Source: Sphingobacteriales bacterium | Lineage (GTDB): Bacteria > Bacteroidota > Bacteroidia > Chitinophagales > JADIYW01 | Direction of reading: 5' to 3' | Assembly (NCBI GenBank): GCA_016721245.1 | Contig: JADKIQ010000005.1 | Span: forward strand, 303,512-367,511 | DNA: 64,000 bases | Shown: positions 25,940-35,919 of the stretch, piece after piece | Numbering within the stretch: position 1 is the first letter of the stretch | How the letters are laid out: every line of letters begins with the position of its first letter | Program-made: the position numbers and the translations under genes | The notes under the pieces: model-generated | Databases searched by the model: none | Told to the model about the DNA's origin: nothing | Seen by the model: the letters and a program-made list of their open reading frames with translations, nothing else

Positions 25940-27286
25940 TTATCTCAATAATGTCATAATACCTTTCAGGTAAAACGGTTCATTATTAAAACGCACCCCT
26001 GAAGAAATATAGGTATAGTTATCCTGCGGACAGACTGCTCCCTTGTAAGTTCCGTCCCAACCGCTGTTTAAATCATTGGTTTCGAACACCAGCTCCCCCC
26101 AGCGGTTGAAAATCTTCAAAGTATAGCTCTTAATGCTTTTATTAATCATATTAAAAAGGTCATTAAAACCATCGTTGTTGGGTGAAAACGCAGTTGGAAT
26201 AAAAACATCACAATTAGCAGAAACAAAAATGGAATCTTTTGCCAGACAACCATTATTATATACCTCTACTTTTATTGGAGAGGTTAACCCATCTATTGCA
26301 ATAGAATCTTTATCCCTGTCTCCTGTACTCCAGAAAATAGAATCTGCTATTTGATTAATACCAATCTTCTTTAATTCTCCCGGACACATTATAATACTAT
26401 CGTCTCCTAAATTTACTCTTGGCAATGGCAGTACTGTAAAATTAAATTTCGTGGAATCTGCTCCGCAACGATGTGTTGCCACTAACTTTATAGTATTTGC
26501 ACCTGCAAAAGTATGAGTGTAAGTCGCTGTATTTCCTGTTTGTTGATTTATATTATTCAGGCTCCAGACATAAGCCGTATTTACACCTCCTGTTGACAGG
26601 TTTGTATATTGTACAGACTTCCCATAGCACACATCATCCGGAACAGGATTTACTGAGAAGAAGATGCTGTCATCCATTGAAATCGATTTCACAAATGTAT
26701 CTCTGCACCCTGTATTGCCGGTTGCAAACAACTGTACTGTTTTAGGTCCAAAAATACTGTATGTATGAATTGGGTTTTTAACACCGCTTATACTTTGACC
26801 GTCACCGAAATTCCAGTTGAATGCAGCAACAGTTCCAAAGGAAACACTAGATGTATTGTTAAATGAAATAGGTTTGTTATAGCAAATAAAATCATTTGTG
26901 AAACTAAGTGTGAATTTCGGTGCATTCACGTTTACCGTATCTTCTGCCGCACAGCCATCTACATACACTTTTATTTTCAAGGGGTTTATACTTCCATCAT
27001 CGTTAAGCGTTGCTGCAGTTGAACCATTCACCCATCTGATAGAATCGTACAAGGCTTGAATAACCGTAAAGGAGGTTGTTTGGTTTTTACACAAAACAGT
27101 ATCTCTTCCCAGGTTCACATTTGGCCTAGGTCGAATTTGTATGTTTTTGCTAATTGAATCTGCATAACATCTGTTAGAGACCACTAGTTTTACGGGAAAT
27201 AAACCAGTTCCTGTAAAAGCATAACTTGCATTCTTTGTGATGATATTGCTCGTTTCAATGCGCCATGTATTTTGATTATTGAAGCC
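25940..27286 (-). CDS. T9SS type B secreted protein with PKD repeats, C-terminal part (frameshifted)
   Basis: C-terminal portion of a large surface protein. The last ~90 residues are the gliding-motility-associated C-terminal (CHU_C, T9SS type B) signal: CDVFIPTAFSPNNDGFNDLF, then IFNRWGELVFE, GWDGTYKG and CPQDNYTYI. It directs secretion through PorSS/T9SS and attachment to the surface. Upstream are one PKD-like domain (FNWNFGDGQS...) and two partial Ig-like blocks headed by VNLGRDTVLC and VNLGDDSIIMC. The GTG at 27184 is only an internal codon; reading continues upstream to 27286, where the frame jumps in a run of five C (27285-27289). Confidence 0.88.
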   Translation of the reverse strand, partial: GFNNQNTWRIETSNIITKNASYAFTGTGLFPVKLVVSNRCYADSISKNIQIRPRPNVNLGRDTVLCKNQTTSFTVIQALYDSIRWVNGSTAATLNDDGSINPLKIKVYVDGCAAEDTVNVNAPKFTLSFTNDFICYNKPISFNNTSSVSFGTVAAFNWNFGDGQSISGVKNPIHTYSIFGPKTVQLFATGNTGCRDTFVKSISMDDSIFFSVNPVPDDVCYGKSVQYTNLSTGGVNTAYVWSLNNINQQTGNTATYTHTFAGANTIKLVATHRCGADSTKFNFTVLPLPRVNLGDDSIIMCPGELKKIGINQIADSIFWSTGDRDKDSIAIDGLTSPIKVEVYNNGCLAKDSIFVSANCDVFIPTAFSPNNDGFNDLFNMINKSIKSYTLKIFNRWGELVFETNDLNSGWDGTYKGAVCPQDNYTYISSGVRFNNEPFYLKGIMTLLR

Positions 27287-29325
27287 CCCGTCGTTAAGTT
27301 AACAAAATCAACAGCTTTACGCTGACATGAAATAAGCTCTGCTTTGTTAAAGTTGACATTCAGCACTGTATCCATCGCAATGGTTTTAACAATCGTATCC
27401 TTACATCCAATATCAGAAGTCGCAATTAACTGCACTGTATAATTTCCAAAAGTCGAAAATGTGTGTGTTGGATTCTGAACATTTATATCTGAGTTTCCAT
27501 CGCCATACTTCCAATCATATTGATTCAACGTTCCTGTATTTACAGTTGATGTATTGTTAAATGTGATTGGTTTATTTAAGCATAAAAAATTATTGGAAAA
27601 ACTTGAAGTGATGATTTGTTTTTTCACTACTATCGTATCTTTTCCCGCACAACCATTTTCATAAACAGTTATGTTAATTGGTGTTCTGCTGCCGTCAACA
27701 TTAATATTAGGTGTATTTTCATTTGTACTCCAGCGAATAGAATCAAAGGTGTTGGCAGCTGTAATTGTCTTGGTAAATTTATTACAAACCGTCACATCGC
27801 TACCTAAATTCACAACTGGGCTTGAATTAATTTTTACGGTTGAATTGAAGGTGTCGATGCCACAACGATTGGTAGAGATTAGTTTTACAGGAAAAATGCC
27901 TCCCGTCTGGAATGTAGAAGAGGTAGAATTACCATTTACAGAGGTTCCATTATTAATTATCCATTGAAATGCAATTGGATTCCCTCCGATGGATGTATTG
28001 GTAAATGTCACCGGTAATTTCTCACAAAGACTCGCCGGAGCTGTCGTGTAACTAATCTGCACCGTATCATCCATCTTTATTTTTTTGATGATGGTATCTC
28101 TGCAACCTAATGCGGATGTAACAATATGTCTTACCGGAAATGAATCTGCAAATACATTGTAAACGTGTGTGGTGTTTTTCAGTGTGTCCGACTGACCGTC
28201 TCCAAAATCCCAGTTGTATTTTGTAATAGTCCCTGTACCGATTGTTGAAGCATCTGTAAAGGTTGCATTGTGTTTATAGCATAAATAGTTCGCATTAAAT
28301 GCAGCTTTGGGCTTGGGATTTACTATAACTGTTTTACTTACTTTTCCCACACAACCACGAGAGGTAGTGGTGGTAAGCGTCACATTATATGTACCACTGT
28401 TTGTGTATACTTTTGTTGGATTTTTTACAAAAGCAGTATCTCCGGCTGACAAAACCCATTGCCATTTATTAATATCATTATAAATAGAAGTAGAAGAATC
28501 AGAAAATAAAACTAAATTATTTTGACAATTTGTTGGAGAAAAACCATAATTAACCTTTAATCCTGGATAATAGATAAGCTTGAAATCATCTGTATCAGAA
28601 CATGCTTTGCCTTTATTGATAATTAATCTTATATTATACGTACCGGTATCAGGATATGCAAAAGAAGGAGATGCTAATGTTGATGTATCATCTAATCTGT
28701 TTGTTATACCGAAGTCCCAAAAATAGGTGTCTGAAGAAGAATTTCTGCCATAATTTACAAAACGGGCTGTTGCACCCTGACAATTACTATATACATCATC
28801 GTTAATTGCCGTTGCACCATTTATACCAGTGGTATCTAATCCTGTTCTTGGTTCATTAGAGTTACATTCTACCGTATTAAATTGATAATCTCTGGAAATT
28901 TGTCCAATTAGCACCCCATTTCTATACTCTTTAACACAAACACCTACTGTAAATTTCCCTAAAGTCTTCGCAAATATTGATAGCATTCCTGTTGTAGAAT
29001 CTATTCTTACCGGAGAAGTGTTTCCAAAAGGTTGAAGAGAACTAAAGGTATTATTATAAGATACGTCATTATAAGGAGGCGGTGTTGCCCTGACTAAACC
29101 ACATTGGTTGTTATTTGATATAACGGGACAATTAAAATCTAACCCTTGCTTTGGTGCACACAAACTATATACAAGTCGGTCTCCATCTGTATCTGTAGCG
29201 GAGAAGTCAATACTTTCTTGTTTAAAAATACAAATAAAATTAGGTGCATTAAGATTAAAAGAAGGTGAACTATTACATGCCGCTACAGTACTGGAAGGTA
29301 TTTCTAATTGTAAAAGTGCTACCAA
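27287..29325 (-). CDS. T9SS type B secreted protein with PKD repeats, central part
   Basis: Central portion of the gene that ends at 25940. It carries the N-terminal region with an ATDTDGDRLVYSL-like block, followed by four PKD-type domains marked by HVY/HTF...GC(R/K)DT signatures and WDFGDGQSDT. The ends of the units (NRCG.D, VNLGSDVTVC) repeat with roughly 260-residue spacing into the next part. The open frame extends to 27190 but is out of frame after 27286. Upstream of 29325 the protein continues in other frames (see the 29326-29771 entry). It is probably an adhesin; the ligand is unknown. Confidence 0.85.
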
Positions 29326-29771
29326 TACTTCCTACGTTAAAAACATTGGTGATATCCGGATTTCTGCAGCATCGCTGATAAACTAACAAGTAAGAAGATG
29401 TTGATGCTGGCAAATTCACAGTGCCTTTGTATTGCAACAACTGTACACAAACTTCACTCTGTAAAGGTGCATCGAAACATGGAGTAGATGGGGGATTCGG
29501 TATATTCGTTTGATTAATTAACGGAATTGAAAACGTTCTGACATATGAATTATTGTTTTTATTAAAAACCGTTATTACAGCTTCCTGGTCAATATTATTA
29601 TTTAAACTATTACAGTTTCTGTAAATCTTAAATTAATTTCATAAGAATTACCTCCTAAGCATTTATAACTTAAATCACTGCCCATTAAATGGTCACCATT
29701 GTAGGTAATATAACTGCCAAGCAGCAGTACGTAAAAAAATGATTTTAATAATAGATGATTTCACTGTGTAA
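29326..29771 (-). pseudogene. N-terminal remnants of the PKD T9SS gene (several frame changes)
   Basis: Translating the minus strand in three frames gives a coherent N-terminus. A hydrophobic signal (VLLLGSY) leads into ITYNGDHLMGSDLSYKC and LGGNSYEINLRF; one frame later comes SLNNNIDQEAVITVFNKNN; then PCFDAPLQSEVCVQLLQ and CRNPDITNVFNVGS. Shifts lie near 29624 (T run), 29314 and probably at the start (7-T run near 29738). A GTG near 29768 is the best start candidate. It is coding sequence broken by indels rather than an intergenic gap. Confidence 0.65.
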
Positions 29772-29880
29772 AATAAAAAAGTAAGCATATACAACTAATC
29801 ACAAATTCATGTTGTAATGATTTTATTACAAGAAAGTTCATTAAAATACAACATATTGATTATACAATGAGGACTTTTCC

Positions 29881-29888
29881 TATCTTTG
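29881..29888 (+). promoter_or_regulatory. -7 element TATCTTTG of carB
   Basis: TAnnTTTG match with a TTG at 29856-29858 as possible -33 element (22-bp spacing); the carB ATG lies 15 bases downstream. Confidence 0.55.
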
Positions 29889-29903
29889 TCAAACTTTCCC
29901 AAA

Positions 29904-30074
29904 ATGCCAAAGGATACTTCGATTAAATCCGTACTTATTATAGGTAGCGGACCTATTATTATAGGACAAGCCTGTGAGTTTGACTACTCGGGCTCGCAAG
30001 CCGCGCGCTCCCTACGAGAAGAGGTATTGAAGTTTTCTCATCAATTCCAATCCGGCCACCATCATGACGGATGA
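29904..30074 (+). CDS. carB: Carbamoyl-phosphate synthase large subunit, part 1 (frameshifted)
   Basis: First ~40 codons of carB. The ATG at 29904 starts MPKDTSIKSVLIIGSGPIII, the usual CarB N-terminus; a TTG 18 bases upstream overlaps the promoter. The true sequence GSQAARSLREE is followed by a break: at 30023-30036 one G and one T appear to be missing, and the normal text (ILINSNPATIMTD-type) continues in a second frame. Residues translated after 30023 in this frame are not real. Confidence 0.85.
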   Translation: MPKDTSIKSVLIIGSGPIIIGQACEFDYSGSQAARSLREEVLKFSHQFQSGHHHDG

Positions 30075-32346
30075 AGTGACGGCAGACCATATTTACCTGA
30101 AACCCCTTACAATAGATTCTATCCGCGATATCCTGGAAGAACGACACATTGATGCGGTGTTACCAACCATGGGCGGACAAACTGCACTCAATTTGTGTAA
30201 AGAAGCTGCGGAAATCGGGCTTTGGGAAAAGTACAACGTTCGTATCATCGGCGTGGATTTACAAGTGATTGAAACAACAGAAAATCGCGAAGAGTTCAGG
30301 AAATTTTGTGTGGAATTAGGCTTAGGTGTAGCTCCTTCTTTTGTGGCCAACTCCATGCTGGAAGGAAAAGAGGCCGCACAAAAAATCGGATTCCCGTTGG
30401 TAATTCGTCCTTCTTATACATTAGGTGGTTCCGGCGGTGGTTTCTGCCATAAAGCGGAAGATTTTGAAGTGATGCTGGCAAACGGATTAAAGGCATCGCC
30501 AATTCACGAAGTTTTGGTGGAAAAAGCGGTGCTCGGCTGGAAAGAATTTGAACTGGAATTATTGCGCGACTTAAATGACAGCGTTGTTATTATATGTACC
30601 GTAGAAAACCTTGACCCGATGGGTGTGCATACCGGTGATTCCATTACAGTGGCACCAGCAATGACCTTACCGGATCCTGTTTTTCAGGAAATGAGAAATC
30701 AGGCGCAGAAGATGATGCGGGCGCTGGGAAATTTTGCGGGCGGCTGTAATGTACAGTTTTCTGTGAATCCCGAGACCGAAGAAATCATCGTCATTGAAAT
30801 CAACCCGCGCGTATCGCGTTCATCCGCACTGGCCTCCAAAGCTACCGGTTATCCGATTGCAAAAATTGCAGCAAAACTGGCATTAGGATATAATCTGGAT
30901 GAGCTGAATAATCAGATTACGAAATCTACTTCTGCCTTTTTTGAACCTGCATTAGACTATGTAATTGTAAAAATTCCCCGCTGGAATTTCGATAAATTCT
31001 ACGGCTGCGATGCTACTTTAGGCTTACAAATGAAATCCGTGGGCGAAGTAATGGGCATTGGCAGAAACTTTGCCGAAGCACTTCAGAAAGCCTGTCAATC
31101 CTTAGAAAACAATAAGATTGGTTTAGGCGCAGATGGAAAAGGTTTATCAAAAACAGAAGAAATTTTAGACAGCTTACAGCATCCAAGCTGGGACCGTATT
31201 TTCAAAATAAAAGATGCCATCACACTAGGCGTTCCTTTGCATTCTATTCAAAAATTAACGGGAATCGACAACTGGTTTTTGATGCAAATTCAGGAACTCG
31301 TAAAGCTGGAAAAAGAAATTCAAAAATATACCATTCACAATATCTCTAGAGAATTATTGCTGAAAGCCAAGAAGAAAGGATATTCCGATGCGCAACTTGG
31401 ATACTTATTAGGAAGAATTGACGAAGAAGAAGTGTACGAAAAACGTAAAAGTCTCGACATCAGACGGGTTTATAAAATGGTAGATACCTGTGCTGCTGAG
31501 TTTGAGGCGAAAACACCGTATTACTATTCTTCTTTCGATACAGAAAACGAAAGCAAACGTTCTGATAAAAAGAAAATTATTGTATTAGGCTCCGGCCCTA
31601 ACCGTATCGGACAAGGCATCGAATTTGATTACTGCTGTGTACACGGCTTGCTGGCGATAAAAGAGGTGGGCTATGAAGCCATCATGCTGAACTGCAATCC
31701 GGAAACCGTTTCTACTGATTTTGATATTGCCGACAAATTATATTTTGAACCGGTATTCTGGGAGCACCTTTGGGAATTGATTGAACACGAACAACCCGAA
31801 GGAGTGATTGTACAGTTAGGCGGACAAACAGCCTTGAAATTATCTAAAAAACTACACGAAAAAGGTATCAAAATAATCGGTTCTTCGTTCGACAGCATGG
31901 ACATTGCGGAAGACCGTGGTCGTTTCTCCGATTTATTAAAAGAACTGGAAATTCCATATCCGGATTACGGCACTGCAATCGATGCGGATGAAGCATTGGC
32001 AGTGGCAAACAGAGTCGGCTATCCGGTGCTGGTACGCCCTAGTTATGTGCTCGGCGGACAACGCATGCGTATCGTTATTAACGATGCAGAATGCGAAAGT
32101 GCGGTAATTAATTTACTGAAAGATATTCCGGATAATGTGATATTGATTGACCACTTTTTAGACAGAGCAAAAGAAGCGGAGATTGACGCGATTTACGATG
32201 GCGAACAGGTGCAGATTATGGGCGTGATGGAACACATAGAGCCAGCCGGTATTCATAGCGGTGACAGTAACTCGGTGTTGCCGCCGTTCAGTTTAGGTGC
32301 TATCATTATTGAAACAATGAAACACTATGCCGAGAAATTATGCAAA
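30037..32346 (+). CDS. carB: Carbamoyl-phosphate synthase large subunit, part 2 (main body)
   Basis: Most of CarB, which makes carbamoyl phosphate for arginine and pyrimidine synthesis using glutamine-derived ammonia from CarA. Both ATP-grasp halves are present: VIRPSYTLGGSGGG in the first and VLVRPSYVLGGQRM in the second, plus EINPRVSRSSALASKATGYPIA and the internal-repeat pair GSGPNRIGQGIEFDYCC. The ATG at 30064 is internal. The frame changes again at 32347, where one extra G (aaaGGca for aaaGca) diverts translation; the 18 residues after it are wrong. carA is not adjacent. Confidence 0.93.
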
Positions 32347-32347
32347 G

Positions 32348-32719
32348 GCATTGGAAATTCGCGGATTGATCAATATTCAGTTTGCCATCAAAGGCGATAA
32401 AGTATATGTGATTGAAGCCAACCCGCGTGCATCGAGAACTACACCGTTTATCTGCAAAGCATACGGTATTCCGTATCTGAATGTCGCCACCAAAGTGATG
32501 CTCGGCACACATAAACTGAAAGACTTTACCTTCAAAGAAAAGTTGACCGGTTATGCGATAAAAGAACCTGTCTTCTCTTTCGATAAATTCCCGAATGTGA
32601 ATAAGGAACTGGGACCGGAAATGAAATCCACCGGTGAAGCGATTTACTTCATCAAAGATTTATTCGATCCGTACTTCCGACAATTGTACAAGGATAAGAG
32701 TATGTTCCTGAGTAGGTAG
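32348..32719 (+). CDS. carB: Carbamoyl-phosphate synthase large subunit, part 3
   Basis: Last ~123 codons of CarB, starting ALEIRGLINIQFAIK and containing VIEANPRASRTTPFICKA, the second ATP-grasp metal site. It ends PYFRQLYKDKSMFLSR. A full CarB normally carries an additional ~110-residue allosteric (MGS-like) domain and totals about 1070 residues. Here the sum of the three parts is about 940, so the allosteric domain appears to be absent or replaced. The short Bacteroidota form, ending soon after AIYFIKDL, is a plausible explanation. Confidence 0.85.
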   Translation, partial: ALEIRGLINIQFAIKGDKVYVIEANPRASRTTPFICKAYGIPYLNVATKVMLGTHKLKDFTFKEKLTGYAIKEPVFSFDKFPNVNKELGPEMKSTGEAIYFIKDLFDPYFRQLYKDKSMFLSR

Positions 32720-32757
32720 AAAACCATCAACCTCAATATTTAATTCTAATCATAAAC

Positions 32758-32787
32758 AAAAAGAGATGCCTTTCGGCATCTCTTTTT
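32758..32787. terminator. Bidirectional terminator, carB / SPFH gene
   Basis: AAAAAGAGATGCC-TTTC-GGCATCTCTTTTT, a perfect 13-bp stem flanked by A and T runs between convergent genes. Confidence 0.92.
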
Positions 32788-32808
32788 TTCATAGCTTCTC
32801 AGATATAA

Positions 32809-33732
32809 TTATTTCTTTGTGGCCATTAAATTATTCATGCCCATCATTTCTTTCATGGTCTTTTGCATACCATCTGCCGAACCGTCTAAGAAAATAACAT
32901 TTCCTTTTCCATATTCAGCAAACTGTTTGATAGACTCTGTCCACATGGAGAATAAAATCACCGAGGTATCTAAATTCGCCTGTTCCATTTCTTTTGCCGC
33001 CTGCGTCATACCTTTGGCCACTTCTTCTCTGAACAAGGCCACACCCTGCCCGCGCAACTGTGCTGCTATACGTTCTGCGTCTGCCGCAATTTTTATCGCA
33101 TTACCTTCTGCTTCTGCCGCTTTTGTTTTGGTAATCAATAAAGCCTGGCCTTGATTTTCAGCAGCAGCCTTTAAATTGCTGGATGCTACCACTTCCGCCA
33201 TTGATTTTATAATCGCTTCATCGAACGTGATGTCGTTTAATTGTAAGTCTAACAAATGGTAACCCCAGGTTTCCAGTGTCTGGTCGATTTGCTCTTTCAC
33301 ATCTTCCACAATTTCTTTTCTCAGAGAAAGTACTTCGGCTTGTTTTTTCGTTGCTACAAAGCCACGGATAGATCCTTCAATGGTACGCACTAAAGCCTGC
33401 ATTAAATTTCTGTCGTCGATAAATTTAAACGCTACGTTTTTAATACTTGCTTCATCGGTATTAATTACCGCATACAACAACATCGCTTTAAAATAAACGT
33501 TTGCCTGGTCGATGGTAATTGCCTGGAATTCCAATTCTACAGATCGGTTTTGTACAGAAATTTTTTTGTACACTTGTTCAATAAATGGAATTTTAAAATT
33601 TAAGCCAGGATTTAATATTCTTCGGTATTTACCAAAGACAGTAATCACTGCTACGGTTCCTTGTTGCACAGTAACAAATGATAAGAATAGTGTTACAACT
33701 GCCAACACTAATAAAATGGTTAAGAATGGCAT
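32809..33732 (-). CDS. SPFH/Band 7 domain protein (stomatin/paraslipin-like)
   Basis: A 307-residue membrane-associated SPFH protein. A single N-terminal hydrophobic helix (residues 2-22) is followed by the Band 7 domain (TVQQGTVAVITVFGKYRRILNPGLNF, PFIEQVYKKISVQNRSVEL), then a coiled-coil tail rich in AEAEGNAIKIAADAERIAAQL. Such proteins oligomerise in the membrane and organise or protect partner proteins, often paired with an NfeD-type protease. No NfeD gene lies beside it. It is convergent with carB, sharing a bidirectional terminator. Confidence 0.92.
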   Translation of the reverse strand: MPFLTILLVLAVVTLFLSFVTVQQGTVAVITVFGKYRRILNPGLNFKIPFIEQVYKKISVQNRSVELEFQAITIDQANVYFKAMLLYAVINTDEASIKNVAFKFIDDRNLMQALVRTIEGSIRGFVATKKQAEVLSLRKEIVEDVKEQIDQTLETWGYHLLDLQLNDITFDEAIIKSMAEVVASSNLKAAAENQGQALLITKTKAAEAEGNAIKIAADAERIAAQLRGQGVALFREEVAKGMTQAAKEMEQANLDTSVILFSMWTESIKQFAEYGKGNVIFLDGSADGMQKTMKEMMGMNNLMATKK

Positions 33733-33848
33733 AATCTATGATTTTTGGTGGTGAATAAAATATGTACTTCAAAAACAGAAGATAAAGATTTAAAGTTCCG
33801 CAATTTATAACTTTTTGTTTTCAAATGCATCACTTTCATTTTTATGCA

Positions 33849-35057
33849 TCAATAGCTCACCGGAAATCCGCCGAAATTATTCAGGAATTGATCTTTAGTC
33901 ATTTTCATGCCAATGGGTGCGTAATCTGCCAGATATGTTTGCGCCTGAAGATTGCTTATATTTAATAGATTCTGAAGATTTACGATGGCTGTCAAATCCG
34001 GAACCCTGCTCATCGGATACGGGAAGGCAGGATTCGTCAGCAGGTTTCTGTAAATAATGAGGCCCTTCATATTATTCTTGAGCTCCGGCGGTAATACAAT
34101 ATAATTTAATCCGGCTGCCTTTGCTCTCATGGCTGCATCTTCATCACTAATTACAATATTTACAAACCCGTCTGCATCTGCAATCTTAAAACTTAAATCT
34201 GTGGTGGTGGAATACGTGTAGGTTTTGGCATCGCACAAACAAATGGAAAAATAGCGCACATCCGTCAGTCCGTTTTGTGCTGTGGTTGCGGCAAAACTGG
34301 GTGCTTTAAACCGCATCATCACTACCTGATTTTTATTGAAAGTGATGGGTGTAAACAGGTAATAATTATCTAAATTAGGATAGAGAAAGGCACCTGAAAA
34401 CTTATAAAAGAAGACATCTTTAGGTGCTTCCAGAATTCCTGCCAGATTCAGCAAGGTGGTTATATTCTGGTATTTATCTTTAAACTGTTGCTGAAAATTG
34501 GAACTTGCCGGAGGTGGTGTGGTTATGGTAGCTCCGGTATTTATATCAAATGCTTCCAGCGTTGGCAAAGGCACATTTGCATAATTATTTTGCTGCGGAA
34601 TATAGTATCGTAATATAATTCCCACGTTTTCTATCTTATCATCATAACGCAGTGTATTAGAGTATAAAGTCGAATCTACTGTATTGGGACAGATATTAAC
34701 CGTATAATTTCTGTTTGCAGCAGATGGATTTGCGCCTGGCAGAAACGGATTCTCATTTCCGGCATCCGGGGTGATTTTCATATCTACGATACTTGCCACA
34801 CTGCTGAGGGTGTTGTTGTCATACACATTATAGCTCATGTAACGGGCAGCGCCATATTGCCCTTTAATGCGAATACCGATAGGCGAACCCTTAATTCTCT
34901 TAAACGAGTACAAAAAATAATTAACGTTTGAATCCGGCAGTAAAGGCAGGCTTTTATTGCTGCCTATATTTTCTGTCCAGTAGGACACCGCTGTAGTTTT
35001 TTCCTTCTGGCAGGAAATCAGAAAAACTACCAATAGAATAAACAAGCATTTCTTCAT
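33849..35057 (-). CDS. Lipoprotein, hypothetical
   Basis: A 402-residue lipoprotein: signal MKKCLFILLVVFLISC with the lipidated Cys at 16, then a mature region containing YMSYNVYDNNT and NPFLPGANPSAANRNYTVNIC near the first third, a short Pro stretch ATITTPPPASSN near residue 178, and RYFSICLCDAKTYTYSTT near residue 270. The domain is not one I can name; parts recall DUF1254/1214-type beta-rich proteins, but only weakly. It stands alone between the SPFH gene and the sigma-54-like promoter region. Confidence 0.75.
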   Translation of the reverse strand: MKKCLFILLVVFLISCQKEKTTAVSYWTENIGSNKSLPLLPDSNVNYFLYSFKRIKGSPIGIRIKGQYGAARYMSYNVYDNNTLSSVASIVDMKITPDAGNENPFLPGANPSAANRNYTVNICPNTVDSTLYSNTLRYDDKIENVGIILRYYIPQQNNYANVPLPTLEAFDINTGATITTPPPASSNFQQQFKDKYQNITTLLNLAGILEAPKDVFFYKFSGAFLYPNLDNYYLFTPITFNKNQVVMMRFKAPSFAATTAQNGLTDVRYFSICLCDAKTYTYSTTTDLSFKIADADGFVNIVISDEDAAMRAKAAGLNYIVLPPELKNNMKGLIIYRNLLTNPAFPYPMSRVPDLTAIVNLQNLLNISNLQAQTYLADYAPIGMKMTKDQFLNNFGGFPVSY

Positions 35058-35220
35058 AAAGAAAAGATAAGGCTTTTTTACAAAAAAAGTATTTATCCTG
35101 AGTTAAATTATGCATTTATCCGTGCTGGCACGTATGTAAAATACCATAGAATATGGATATTGTTTAAATACCGGATAAACTAATTTTACAGATTATACAA
35201 CGGGAATGCTATAATAGTTT

Positions 35221-35237
35221 TTGGCACAAAAGTTGTT
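35221..35237 (+). promoter_or_regulatory. Candidate sigma-54 (-24/-12) promoter
   Basis: TTGGCACAAAAGTTGTT matches the -24 TGGCAC and -12 TTGC blocks of the sigma-54 consensus with correct spacing (TGGCAC-N5-TTG) and one mismatch (T for C at -12). It lies ~48 bases upstream of the ATG at 35285. rpoN is not in the window. Confidence 0.55.
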
Positions 35238-35284
35238 TATAATGAAATGTTTATTAAATTTGTTTACTTAAATAATTAAATTCT

Positions 35285-35809
35285 ATGAAAAAATTACTAA
35301 CTACATTATTCTTGGCATTTGCAATGGTGGCGGCATTTGCTTCAGACAAAATCTTCTTACACGGAGGAAAAACCATCGACGGAAAAGTGGTAAAAGTAGA
35401 TGACTTCAAAATCATTTATAAATATGACGGCGAAGACGCTGAACAAACTGTGACTAAAAAAGCAGTTGAAAAAATTCAATACTCAAGCGGCAGAACGGAG
35501 CAGGTTTCTGACAAAGTAGTAGTAAGCAGCAAAGCTGACTGGGAAAAAGTAGAAATTTTATTAGACAAATCTGAAATCGTTGGATTGAAGAAAATTGGCG
35601 AAGTAAAAGGAAAAACATCCGGTTATTTCTCTGGTTATGTTTCAGGTGCTGCTGCTGATAAAAAAGCAAATAAGAAAATGCTGGAAGCTGCGGCAGAAAT
35701 GGGCTGTCCTTTCGTTTATATGACAAGTGACAGCGGAAATTCAGGTGCATTTACTTATGGTAAACAAGCATTGAAAAAAGGTATTGCTTACAATTATGAT
35801 GATAAATAA
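35285..35809 (+). CDS. Secreted hypothetical protein
   Basis: A 174-residue exported protein (signal peptide 1-19, AMVAAFAS). The mature part starts DKIFLHGGKTIDGKVVKVDDFKI, with a small beta-rich domain. The C-terminal half is VKGKTSGYFSGYVSGAAADKK followed by MLEAAAEMGCPFVYMT, which resembles the YbjQ-like sorting of small heavy-metal-related or lipoprotein domains only vaguely. Its upstream region holds a sigma-54-like promoter, which suggests it is stress- or nutrient-induced. A strong terminator at 35831 makes it monocistronic. Confidence 0.75.
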   Translation: MKKLLTTLFLAFAMVAAFASDKIFLHGGKTIDGKVVKVDDFKIIYKYDGEDAEQTVTKKAVEKIQYSSGRTEQVSDKVVVSSKADWEKVEILLDKSEIVGLKKIGEVKGKTSGYFSGYVSGAAADKKANKKMLEAAAEMGCPFVYMTSDSGNSGAFTYGKQALKKGIAYNYDDK

Positions 35810-35830
35810 TTAAACATCCTCATTTAATAA

Positions 35831-35856
35831 AAAACACGACCTCTCGGTCGTGTTTT
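35831..35856. terminator. Intrinsic terminator
   Basis: AAAACACGACC-TCTC-GGTCGTGTTTT, a perfect 11-bp stem followed by TT, after the secreted protein gene. Confidence 0.9.
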
Positions 35857-35905
35857 TTATTGCTTATTTTGAATATTTGTATGTACAGCCTTTCGCTTTA
35901 GGTCG

Positions 35906-35913
35906 TATTTTTG
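35906..35913 (+). promoter_or_regulatory. -7 element TATTTTTG
   Basis: TAnnTTTG match, six bases before the ATG at 35920 of the ABC transporter gene. Confidence 0.6.
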
Positions 35914-35919
35914 TATGCA

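Noticed and set aside
27190..29325. CRISPR or other direct-repeat array in the PKD gene
   Set aside because: The repetition is at protein level with codon variation and is explained by PKD and Ig-like domains.
30010..32350. Programmed frameshifting in carB
   Set aside because: No slippery heptamer with downstream structure was seen, and three changes in different directions do not fit a programmed event.
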